A stretch of DNA of 25,796 bases from a virus. Position numbers and translations under genes: made by a program. The notes below the pieces were generated by a model. The model was not told the origin of the DNA. It searched no databases and was given only the letters and a program-made list of their open reading frames with translations. The stretch lies in IMG/VR virus record IMGVR_UViG_3300042388_000125, positions 1-25,796 of that record; one strand, given 5' to 3'. This document shows, in pieces, positions 14,896-21,614 of this stretch. The stretch's first letter is position 1; every line of letters starts with the position of its first letter.

Positions 14896-15955
14896 GCAAC
14901 AACGCCTCGACGTCCGCGGCCGGGATCGCGACTAACCACGCCTCGGCGTCCCGAACGCCGAAACTCACGACCACCGAACCGTCGAACACGGCCAACCCGG
15001 CGGCAAACTCAATCGCCCGAGGCTCGCGGAACGCGAACGGAAACGACACCCGCCGCAGGGTGGCCGTATTGTCGAACCATACGAACCGGTGTTCGTAGGC
15101 CCTCTGGTTGCCAATCGCGGCGACTTCGTGGACGACGGCCAAATACCCGTCGGCAAACGGGACCAGTTGCCCGCCGCCGCGGAACCGGCTGGCAATATGG
15201 GGGGCCTCGCCGCGGCGGTGGAGTCGGTAGGCCCCGGCTATATCGGGGTCGGCGTCCACGGTGACGGCGTGGCCGTCGTGGTTCGCCGCGTACAACCACC
15301 CGCCGGCCAGCGGCCCGCCCTCAACCGCCATCCAATTTTTTTCGTGTTCCTGACAACTTAACCCGTCGAGGACGCGCAGGCCCGATAGGGTGGCGGCCGC
15401 CGGGTCGAGGTCCGCAACGCCGATCCGGCAACGGCCGTCGAATGGCGCGGCGTTCCGCACCGTGGCCGACACCCCGAGGCCGCCGCCGGGCGTGGTTCGC
15501 AGCCGGCAATCTTCCAACCCGGTTACCGGGAAATCCGTCGTCGCATACTCGGGGCCGGCCAGCAACCGACACCGGGCCGCCGCGAGGTCGTCAAACTCCA
15601 CGAATAGGTTTTCGGTTCGGATCGTCTGCCCGTCCTCGGGCGGGATTACATACCGCCCGTCGACGATCCGGTAATTCGACGATCGCACCACGCCGACGAG
15701 CCGGCCGTCGTGAACGATGATTGACGGATTGAACAGCGACCACCCGTGGCGGGCCGGGTCGACGTCCAGCCGCACGAACCGACACGCCGCCCATTCGTCG
15801 AGGGCCGGTTGATAAAAAACGCGGTTGTTGCGGGTTTGCATTTCCACGGGTGGCGGCAACGGGACCGACAACAACCGTTCGCAGGCTCGCCGGCCGGCGT
15901 CGGTTTCGCCGGCGTAATACGCGTGGACGGCCAATTGGAAAAGATGGTCAAGCAT
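14864..15955 (-). CDS. GH130-like beta-propeller protein
   Basis: A 363-residue protein. Residues 1-30 form a short TPR-like helix pair (FQLAVHAYYAGETDAGRRAC). The rest has the pattern of a five-bladed GH130-type propeller: SLFNPSIIVHDGRLVGVVRS (73-92), RTENLFVEFDD (113-123), TGLEDCRL (145-152), EKNWMAVEGG (205-214), RGGGQLVPF (259-267) and YEHRFVWFD (287-295). GH130 enzymes are mannoside phosphorylases or hydrolases, but the same fold also occurs as non-catalytic domains in glycosyltransferase clusters. I cannot confirm a catalytic acid by eye. It lies between the fibre genes and the methyltransferase, so a glycan-processing or glycan-binding role in the same cassette is likely. Confidence 0.7.
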   Translation of the reverse strand: MLDHLFQLAVHAYYAGETDAGRRACERLLSVPLPPPVEMQTRNNRVFYQPALDEWAACRFVRLDVDPARHGWSLFNPSIIVHDGRLVGVVRSSNYRIVDGRYVIPPEDGQTIRTENLFVEFDDLAAARCRLLAGPEYATTDFPVTGLEDCRLRTTPGGGLGVSATVRNAAPFDGRCRIGVADLDPAAATLSGLRVLDGLSCQEHEKNWMAVEGGPLAGGWLYAANHDGHAVTVDADPDIAGAYRLHRRGEAPHIASRFRGGGQLVPFADGYLAVVHEVAAIGNQRAYEHRFVWFDNTATLRRVSFPFAFREPRAIEFAAGLAVFDGSVVVSFGVRDAEAWLVAIPAADVEALLHGVDLYRPSP

Positions 15956-15964
15956 GGGCCAGCG

Positions 15965-17239
15965 TTACGCGATTTTCAGCGTTCCGCTATCGTTATAAAT
16001 CGCGCCGGCGGGCAGGCCCGAGGACGACGTCGGAATGGTGGAGTTGGCAACGAAATACGTTCCGTCAAAATGAAACGCCGACGATTGCCAGCCGGCAACG
16101 CCCGTCGAGAGTTGCCATTGGTAGAAATTGGGATAGGACGTCGTGTCCTCGTTTTTGATTGGCGCCACGCCGGTGGCGACCCACGTTGAATACATACTGT
16201 CCCACCGCAGCATATCGCCGGCGTTGCTGCCCGACATAACCGCGCCGGGGCCGGTTGGTCCCGTGACCACAACGGGCGCGGTCGCGGTCCACGTTGCCCC
16301 CATCGAATCCCACACTAGGGTATCGCCCGCCATCGAACCGGCGGGCAGGAACGACGGCCCGGTGGCGACCCACGTTGCCGCCGTGTTATCCCACCGAACG
16401 ACGTCCCCTTGCGCGGTCCCGGTTGGGAGCGACGAACTAACAACGGGGCCGGTCACGACCCACGTTACGGCCATTGAATCCCACGACAAAATCGAACCGT
16501 CGGCGGACGCCGTCGGTAGCGCCGATCCGCCGCCGCCGCCGCCGCCGAAATCCGGCCCGGTGGCGATCCACGTTGCCGCGCCGGCATCCCACCGAATAAC
16601 GTCGCCGTCCGCGGACCCGTTGGCGACGGCGACGCCGCCGAAATCCGGCCCGGTTGCCACCCACGTTGAGCCGGTGGCGCTCCACCGCAAAACGTCGCCC
16701 TCGTTGGCCCCCGTCGCGAGCGACGACGACACAACCGGACCGGTGAGCGACCAGACGGAATTGGAGTTGTCCCACGCGATAATTTGGCCGTCGGCGTTAC
16801 CGCTGCCCACCGACGGAAAAAACGCCGGCGCGGTGGCGACCCACGTTGCCGCGTTCGACTCCCATTGGACAATGTCGCCGGCGTTCGTCCCCGCCATCAA
16901 TTGCGTTCCGCCGCCAGCCGGCCCCGTGGGACCGGTGGCGCCCGGGTCACCCGGCTGGCCCGCGCTCCCGCCCGGCCCCGTCGGCCCGACCCCGCCCGAC
17001 AACCCGGCCGCGCCCGTGGCCCCCGTGGCCCCGACACTGCCGGCCGCGCCGGTGGCCCCGGTGGCGCCGACCGAACCCGCCGAGCCGGCCGGCCCCGTGG
17101 CGCCAACGCCGGTCGGCCCCGTCGGGCCGGCCACGCCGGAACCGGCCAATTCCCACGCGTCGCCGTTCCACCGGTAGGTACGGCCGCCGGTCGTGTGCTG
17201 GTCGTTAACGTTGGGCGACGACGGAAACGAAATCGGCAT
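15965..17239 (-). CDS. Collagen-like tail fibre protein with eight W-repeats, 424 aa
   Basis: The N-terminus ([20 protein letters not shown], residues 5-24, then NGDAWEL) is the short attachment module seen at the start of many phage fibres. Residues 36-110 are collagen-like Gly-x-y triplets ([15 protein letters not shown] type). Residues 121-358 hold eight repeats of about 30 residues, each with the core GD(V/I)(L/V)RWD followed some seven residues later by TWVATGP. The C-terminus ([19 protein letters not shown], 406-424) resembles the ends of other phage fibre proteins. The triplets should form a triple helix, making this a trimeric fibre. Its place between head and tail genes suggests a head, neck or side fibre. 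The start ATG has GAGGGGTGA 4-5 nt upstream. Confidence 0.85.
   Translation of the reverse strand: MPISFPSSPNVNDQHTTGGRTYRWNGDAWELAGSGVAGPTGPTGVGATGPAGSAGSVGATGATGAAGSVGATGATGAAGLSGGVGPTGPGGSAGQPGDPGATGPTGPAGGGTQLMAGTNAGDIVQWESNAATWVATAPAFFPSVGSGNADGQIIAWDNSNSVWSLTGPVVSSSLATGANEGDVLRWSATGSTWVATGPDFGGVAVANGSADGDVIRWDAGAATWIATGPDFGGGGGGGSALPTASADGSILSWDSMAVTWVVTGPVVSSSLPTGTAQGDVVRWDNTAATWVATGPSFLPAGSMAGDTLVWDSMGATWTATAPVVVTGPTGPGAVMSGSNAGDMLRWDSMYSTWVATGVAPIKNEDTTSYPNFYQWQLSTGVAGWQSSAFHFDGTYFVANSTIPTSSSGLPAGAIYNDSGTLKIA
16166..16879 (-). repeat. Eight degenerate ~30-residue repeats in the 424-aa fibre
   Basis: Repeat cores begin at residues 121, 151, 181, 212, 248, 278, 305 and 341 (spacing 27 to 36 residues). 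Examples are [36 protein letters not shown] and [18 protein letters not shown]. The spacing varies because of Gly-rich linkers, for example a run of seven glycines at about 232-238. Confidence 0.85.
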
Positions 17240-17253
17240 GGTTCACCCCTCGG

Positions 17254-18123
17254 CTAGTTGGTCATTTTCATTACGCGCCACGTTGTCCCGTCCCACACAA
17301 TCCACGCCGGGTAAAACGCGTACACGGTCGTTACGGCGGCCGCCGCCGACGTTTCGACGTCAATCCCGAACCCCGAGGGGTCCGATACGTTGTTGATTAC
17401 GAAATCAAACCCGGTCGGCGGACTCGCCGGCAAAACAACGGTGGCGGTTGCCGACGAGTCGGCCGTGTAAAAATGAAACCGCGGGTTCGACGTCGTGAGC
17501 GTCACCGGCGACGCCGCGGCCAGCGTGGCGACGGTGGCCCCTGCGCGTTCGGTCGCCTGCGCGCCCGTCGGTCCCGTCGGGCCGCCCGACGGCCCCGTGG
17601 CCCCAACGCTGCCCGTCGGGCCGCGTTCGCCTTGAACGCCAATCTCTACCCACACGCCGGCGTACCGGACGAAATATTTCCCGGTGTCCTCGTCTAACCA
17701 AATCGCGCCCTCGGTCGACGTTACAGGCGCGGCGGTTTCCGAATAGAATTCCTGCCGGCCCGTCGGCCCCGTGGCGCCGACGCTGCCCGTTGGCCCCGTC
17801 GCGCCGACGCCCGTTGGCCCCGTGACGGTTGATTGTGGCCCGGTGGCGCCGACGCTGCCCGTCGGTCCCGTCGCGCCGCGAACGCCCGTCGGTCCCGTGA
17901 TCGTCGACATTGGCCCCGTGGCGCCGACCACGCCCGTCGGTCCCGTCGGGCCGGACGAAACGTCGAGGCCGGCGCCCCACCCGTCGATCGTTTTGGGGCC
18001 GTACAAATACTTGCCGACTTTGTCCAAATACAAATCGCCCAACGTCCCGAGCGCACCGGTCGGCGCACCGTTGCCGGCGAGGACCGGCGACGCTCCACCC
18101 GTTGGCAAACTGAAAAACGGCAC
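17254..18123 (-). CDS. Collagen-like fibre protein, 289 aa
   Basis: The GTG start has GGGGGTCGATC upstream and lies 12 nt after the preceding fibre gene. Residues 1-57 form an N-terminal module ([19 protein letters not shown], about 26-44) like those in phage fibres. Residues 58-122 are collagen-like triplets. A 32-residue module (about 131-162, [20 protein letters not shown]) nearly repeats the C-terminus of the 224-aa fibre. A second short triplet block (167-187) precedes a C-terminal domain (190-289) rich in Thr and Val with [17 protein letters not shown] (241-257), which may be the trimerising or receptor-contact tip. It is likely to trimerise through the triplets. Its role as a fibre is inferred from domain type and neighbours. 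Confidence 0.85.
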   Translation of the reverse strand: MPFFSLPTGGASPVLAGNGAPTGALGTLGDLYLDKVGKYLYGPKTIDGWGAGLDVSSGPTGPTGVVGATGPMSTITGPTGVRGATGPTGSVGATGPQSTVTGPTGVGATGPTGSVGATGPTGRQEFYSETAAPVTSTEGAIWLDEDTGKYFVRYAGVWVEIGVQGERGPTGSVGATGPSGGPTGPTGAQATERAGATVATLAAASPVTLTTSNPRFHFYTADSSATATVVLPASPPTGFDFVINNVSDPSGFGIDVETSAAAAVTTVYAFYPAWIVWDGTTWRVMKMTN

Positions 18124-18135
18124 GATCGACCCCCG

Positions 18136-18810
18136 TTACGGTTGCCACCCGATTTCGACCCATACGCCGGCGTGGCGCACGAAATAACGCCCGGTGTCGG
18201 TGTCCAACCACGCGGACCCGTCGGCCGCGGTCGGCGGCGTCGACTGCCGGTAGATTTCGCCCGGGCCGCGGTCGCCGGTCGGCCCCGTGGCCCCGAGGCC
18301 GCCGGCCGAGCCGGCTGGACCCGTGGCCCCGAGGCCGCCGGCCGAGCCGGCTGGACCCGTTGCGCCGACGCTGCCCGCGGCCCCCGACGGCCCCGTGGCG
18401 CCGACGCTGCCCGTCGGTCCCGTCGGACCAACGGTCGACGCGCCGGCCGCCCCGGTGGCCCCGACGCTGCCCGTGGGTCCGACGCTGCCCGTGGGGCCGA
18501 CGCTGCCCGTGGGGCCGACGACGGACGCGCCAGCCGGCCCCGTGGGACCGACAGTCGTTGACGCTGGCCCCGTAGGCCCGGCGACGGTGGACGCTGGCCC
18601 CGTCGGCCCCGTGGCCCCGACGCTGCCGGCCGCCCCGGTCACGCCGACGCCGACGGCCCCCGTCGGACCCGTGGGGCCGAGGTTCACGAAATAGCCGGCC
18701 AACGTGTTGAGCGTGGCGCGTTTGGTCGTGCCGGACGCGACGAGCGGGACCGAGTCGGTCCCGGCGACGCCGGTAACGAGCGGGAGTTGCGATATGCGCC
18801 TAGTTGCCAT
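18136..18810 (-). CDS. Collagen-like fibre protein, 224 aa
   Basis: The N-terminus ([20 protein letters not shown], then [14 protein letters not shown]) is a common phage fibre head module. Residues 45-183 are collagen-like triplets, including a perfectly duplicated 12-residue unit ([12 protein letters not shown]). The C-terminus (about 190-224, [20 protein letters not shown]) is shared with the middle of the next fibre. The ATG lies three nt after the head-closure gene stop. The protein would form a short trimeric fibre. As the first of three adjacent collagen-like genes it may assemble with the others into one composite fibre, or serve as an alternative fibre; the sequence does not say which. 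Confidence 0.85.
   Translation of the reverse strand: MATRRISQLPLVTGVAGTDSVPLVASGTTKRATLNTLAGYFVNLGPTGPTGAVGVGVTGAAGSVGATGPTGPASTVAGPTGPASTTVGPTGPAGASVVGPTGSVGPTGSVGPTGSVGATGAAGASTVGPTGPTGSVGATGPSGAAGSVGATGPAGSAGGLGATGPAGSAGGLGATGPTGDRGPGEIYRQSTPPTAADGSAWLDTDTGRYFVRHAGVWVEIGWQP
18285..18360 (-). repeat. Perfect 36-bp tandem duplication in the 224-aa fibre gene
   Basis: Bases 18285-18320 and 18321-18356 are identical, and the first four bases repeat again at 18357-18360. Each unit encodes 12 residues and keeps the frame and the Gly-x-y register. Perfect identity at synonymous positions points to a recent duplication. Confidence 0.9.
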
Positions 18811-18813
18811 TGC

Positions 18814-19245
18814 TCACGTTTCCAGCAACCCGCCACCCTCGGTCGTCAACTCGTCGTCGTCCTCGGTCAACACGTAGGAAATCGACGAGTCGGATTGGAT
18901 CGTGTGAATTCGGACGATGGTTCGAAACGCGTCGCCGTAATGCCATTCGGGGACGCCGCGCGGCGACGCGACTTCATACACGACCGTTTCGCCGTTCCGC
19001 GTTTCCGCGATCGAATCCCCGCGGCGCGGCTCCCCGAACGGCAGTTCGCCGGCCGCCACCAAATAATCTCGCGATTCCCACCGTTCCAATACGCCGTTTT
19101 GTCCGGCGCCCTCAAATGCCGAACGGCCCACGGCGGCCGTTACGGTGGCGGCGAGGCCGTCGCGAACATACGTGACGGTGGCGCCGGCGTTCGCTTTCAG
19201 TTGAGCGGACAACCACGACGCGCCGGCGGAAAGCAAATCGGCCAC
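18814..19245 (-). CDS. Head closure / head-tail joining protein (FII-like)
   Basis: A 143-residue protein starting at GTG with GAAGGTGA 4-5 nt upstream. An N-terminal helix (LLSAGASWLSAQLKANAGA, residues 4-22) is followed by strands (TVTYVRDGLAATVTAAVG), then a run including RDYLVAAGELPFGEPRRGDS (about 59-78) and VVYEVASPRGVPEWHYGD. A helix followed by a small beta-barrel with a P-x-x-GD turn is the pattern of lambda gpFII, SPP1 gp16 and related stoppers that seal the portal after packaging and bind the tail. Its position after capsid and cement genes matches. It is the last head gene before the fibre cassette. Confidence 0.7.
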   Translation of the reverse strand: MADLLSAGASWLSAQLKANAGATVTYVRDGLAATVTAAVGRSAFEGAGQNGVLERWESRDYLVAAGELPFGEPRRGDSIAETRNGETVVYEVASPRGVPEWHYGDAFRTIVRIHTIQSDSSISYVLTEDDDELTTEGGGLLET

Positions 19246-19268
19246 GGTTCACCTTCGCGCGGGCCACG

Positions 19269-19310
19269 CGGCCCCGGCTACCGCGTCGATCGGACGCGGT
19301 GGCCGGGCCG
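19269..19310 (-). promoter_or_regulatory. Large GC-rich hairpin after the cement gene
   Basis: Arms 19269-19287 and 19293-19310 pair over about 18 bp with one bulge and one mismatch, around a loop of about 5 nt (gatcg). It sits in the 83-bp gap between the cement and head-closure genes. No U-run follows on the minus strand, so a standard intrinsic terminator is unlikely. RNA protection, processing or attenuation are alternatives. Confidence 0.5.
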
Positions 19311-19328
19311 GGGCGGTTGGTGTTTGGC

Positions 19329-19643
19329 CTAGCCGAGCAAAACGTCGACGGTGGCGGCGCCGGTCACGGCGGCGGCCACGGCCTTACCGCAGGCCACGCC
19401 GGTAGATGCCGCGGTCACGATCCCCGACGCCGCGTAGTAGTTGACGGACGCGCCGGCCGTGATCGACTCGGCCCCCTTGGGCATGGCCCACACGCCGGAC
19501 ACGGCGACCGAGCCGGCCGCGCTTGCGGCGACCGGCTGCGTTGCCACGCCGACGATAGTTCCGATTACCACGACGTCGCCGGCGGCGAGCGCCGAGCCGG
19601 GCGTGTGCTGGAGGACGTCGCCCGGCTGAACATACTTTGCCAT
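19329..19643 (-). CDS. DUF2190-type capsid cement protein
   Basis: I use the ATG at 19643 because GAGG lies 8 nt before it; the in-frame TTG two codons earlier is less likely. The 104-residue product begins MAKYVQPGDVLQHTPGSALA, continues with AGDVVVIG and later CGKAVAAAV, and is Ala/Val/Gly-rich throughout. This is the pattern of DUF2190 proteins, which trimerise on the outside of HK97-like capsids as cement (decoration) proteins, comparable in role to lambda gpD. It directly follows the capsid gene and is flanked by hairpins on both sides, consistent with separate tuning of a high-copy virion protein. Confidence 0.85.
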   Translation of the reverse strand: MAKYVQPGDVLQHTPGSALAAGDVVVIGTIVGVATQPVAASAAGSVAVSGVWAMPKGAESITAGASVNYYAASGIVTAASTGVACGKAVAAAVTGAATVDVLLG

Positions 19644-19713
19644 TTTCAAAACCTCGCGGGGGAAACGGGGAACGGTTGGTTGGTTAGGTCGTCAACGACA
19701 CGGGGCCGACGCT

Positions 19714-19747
19714 GGCCGGGCGAGCGGCTAGGCCGCCCGCCCGGGCC
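19714..19747 (-). promoter_or_regulatory. Large GC-rich hairpin after the capsid gene
   Basis: The sequence GGCCGGGCGAGCGGC (19714-19728) pairs with GCCGCCCGCCCGGGCC (19732-19747) with one bulge and one mismatch, and a TAG loop on the plus strand. It begins 4 nt after the capsid stop. No U-run follows on the minus strand. It may stabilise the capsid mRNA 3' end or attenuate transcription into the cement gene. Confidence 0.5.
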
Positions 19748-19751
19748 ACCG

Positions 19752-21593
19752 TCAGACGTCCATCTTCACGCCGGCGAGATACTCGGCCTGCGACACGCCG
19801 ACGTCGAAATAGCCTCGCATCTGAACGCCGAGCGTCGCGAAATCCGCGTCGGCGGTTTCCACGATCGGGGATTGCTGCCCGTTGAGGAACGCGACCTCCA
19901 TAACGGGGAGGTCGGCCGGCGACGCAAGAAGGTAGTAATCGGCCGCGTTGGTGAGGTACGCGGACGACACGACTTGATACCGACCGGCGAACACGTTCGC
20001 GGCGGGATTCTGGCCGGTCGACCCCGACACGACGAGGTTCGACGACATCAGTTCGGCCGCCGTAATTTCAAGGTCCACGGGGACCAGCAACACGGCCGGA
20101 TTCACCGCGAGCGGGTTACCGTCGGGGTCGGTGAGTTTGCGGAACAGCGCGACCGCTTCCTTAAGGCCGGCAATCGACAGCGCCGTGGCGGACGTCTTTT
20201 TGTTGCCGCGGGCGGTCGTGAAAAACGAACCGTCGTTGAGGAAGGCCGACCAGAAAAGCCGATTGAGGGCCACCGCGCCGCCGCGGCCGATCCGCTGCGG
20301 AAGGGCCGTAATCGCGCCGAGGTCGTCGTTGATAAGGTCCTGCCGGGTGACGCTGGTCATGATCCCGTAGGTATCGGCGGCGATCGTCCTCGACTCGTCG
20401 GTGGCGCCGGCGCTCTTCAGTTCGCCACCCGGGGCGACCTTTTCGAACGTGAACGACCCGTTGAGCCGGTACGCGGTGGCCGACTTGAAATCGTTCACGC
20501 TGCGAACCGAGGAAATCGACCGCCACGCCGATTCGACGCCGTCGAACCCGGCCAGCAAAAACTTGTTGACGGTCGCGGACAGGATGCCGGAAATGGCATG
20601 GGTCGCCCACGCGGCGGCGAGGATCGGCCGCAGCGTCGCGGCCGTGAGCCGACGCGGACCGTCGTAGCCGTTCGCCACGGCGGCCGACACGATCACCTCC
20701 CCGAGCGACGCGGTGCGGGCGATCCGGTGGGCCGCTTCCAGCGTCGGCGCCGAATAGTGGCGGTCGAGGCCGGGAAGGTTGCCTTGAATCGCAAAACTCG
20801 CCTCGACGACCTCGGGCGTCGGGGCCGCCGGCTGCGTGGCGTGGATGGCGGGGGCGGCCGGGCGGGCGTCGCGGGTCGAAATCAGTTCGTTCATTGCGGC
20901 TACCTTCTGCGAAAGGGTTTCGACGGTGGCGGCCAGCGCGGCGGCGGCGTCGGGGGTGGATTCGGCAACGACGGGCGCGGGGGCCTCGACGGCGGCGGCG
21001 ATCGGGGCGGCGTCGACGGCGGGCGTGGTGTTCGTGGTGTCGCTCATTTGGTTGGGTTCCTCGGCCTGTTCGGCCGCGATGGAAACGGCCGTATCTGCGT
21101 CGGCCCCAAGGGTTACGAATGACACCTCCCGCAGAACGGAGGCGCGAACGACGCGGAGCGGCCCGGTATGGGTCGCCCCGTTGATTTGCGTGACGGCGTC
21201 GCCGTCGATTTTCTGGTGGCGGCGAACGTCGGCGCCGATGGACGCTTGCCACACGTAGCCGGCGTCGGCCAGCGCCAACACTTGGTTGGCGGCGTCGTTT
21301 TTGGCGAGGATTTCGCCCTCGACGACGAGTTTCCCGCCCTCGACGCGGACCGAGTCGGTTTGCCCGAGGATCGCCCCGAGCGTGTAGTCGTGGCCGAGGA
21401 CGATCGGCAACCGCTGTTTGGCCTGCAAGCCGGCAAGGTCGATCACGACCGGCTCACGCGACCACCCTTGGCGGATCGGCGCGCCCGTGTAAGCCTCAAT
21501 CGTGAACCGCCGCGGCCCCGGCGCGGCCCCGTCGCCGGCGGCGTCGGCCGCCGCAAGGAAGGTCACGCGGGTGTCGAGGGTGATTTCGTTCAC
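19752..21593 (-). CDS. Prohead protease - major capsid protein fusion
   Basis: A 613-residue protein with a GTG start (21593). Residues 1-180 are an HK97-type (U35) prohead protease with the motif VLGHDY (His68) and REVSFV (Ser158), the expected catalytic His and Ser. Residues 183-260 are Ala/Pro-rich with a coiled-coil-like stretch (about 215-240) and correspond to a scaffold or delta domain. Residues 265-613 match an HK97-fold major capsid protein, with an N-arm and E-loop region and a C-terminal end ...VQMRGYFDVGVSQAEYLAG. Self-cleavage would release the capsid subunit during maturation. In many phages these are two genes; here a single frame encodes both. An internal ATG (21047) with a strong ribosome site could supply extra capsid without protease. 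Confidence 0.9.
   Translation of the reverse strand: MNEITLDTRVTFLAAADAAGDGAAPGPRRFTIEAYTGAPIRQGWSREPVVIDLAGLQAKQRLPIVLGHDYTLGAILGQTDSVRVEGGKLVVEGEILAKNDAANQVLALADAGYVWQASIGADVRRHQKIDGDAVTQINGATHTGPLRVVRASVLREVSFVTLGADADTAVSIAAEQAEEPNQMSDTTNTTPAVDAAPIAAAVEAPAPVVAESTPDAAAALAATVETLSQKVAAMNELISTRDARPAAPAIHATQPAAPTPEVVEASFAIQGNLPGLDRHYSAPTLEAAHRIARTASLGEVIVSAAVANGYDGPRRLTAATLRPILAAAWATHAISGILSATVNKFLLAGFDGVESAWRSISSVRSVNDFKSATAYRLNGSFTFEKVAPGGELKSAGATDESRTIAADTYGIMTSVTRQDLINDDLGAITALPQRIGRGGAVALNRLFWSAFLNDGSFFTTARGNKKTSATALSIAGLKEAVALFRKLTDPDGNPLAVNPAVLLVPVDLEITAAELMSSNLVVSGSTGQNPAANVFAGRYQVVSSAYLTNAADYYLLASPADLPVMEVAFLNGQQSPIVETADADFATLGVQMRGYFDVGVSQAEYLAGVKMDV
21045..21062 (-). promoter_or_regulatory. 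Internal ribosome binding site and start within the protease-capsid gene
   Basis: GAGGAA (21057-21062) lies nine nt before an in-frame ATG (21047-21045, Met183), exactly between the protease domain and the scaffold region. Initiation here would yield a 431-residue scaffold plus capsid protein without protease. This parallels lambda C/Nu3, where the scaffold is made from an internal start in the protease gene. Confidence 0.6.
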
Positions 21594-21614
21594 GGTGTCC
21601 GCAACGTGTCGGCA

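Larger units (their letters stand above)
16910..18678 (-). repeat. Collagen-like Gly-x-y triplet region across three fibre genes
   Basis: Triplet-rich blocks with GPTG, GATG and GSVG units occupy residues 36-110 of the 424-aa protein, 58-122 and 167-187 of the 289-aa protein, and 45-183 of the 224-aa protein. In DNA the region is a low-complexity run of 9-bp-phase repeats (ggccccgtggcgccgacg type). It is interrupted by the non-collagen ends of each gene. Confidence 0.9.

Noticed and set aside
17365-17385. A fourth copy of the CCAT motif (cccgagggg)
   Set aside because: It lies inside the 289-aa fibre gene, encodes the SDPSGFG segment and lacks the flanking CCAT bases.
16910-18678. A CRISPR-like or satellite repeat array
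   Set aside because: The periodicity is in codon phase (Gly-x-y) inside three open frames, with no conserved direct repeats separated by unique spacers.
19269-19747. Intrinsic transcription terminators on both sides of the cement gene
   Set aside because: The stems are strong but no U-run follows on the minus strand, and downstream genes are essential for assembly, so full termination is unlikely; kept as RNA hairpins instead.
19299-21122. A 607-codon open frame on the plus strand
   Set aside because: It is antisense to the protease-capsid, cement and neighbouring genes, with Arg/Gly/His-rich translation typical of GC-rich shadow frames.
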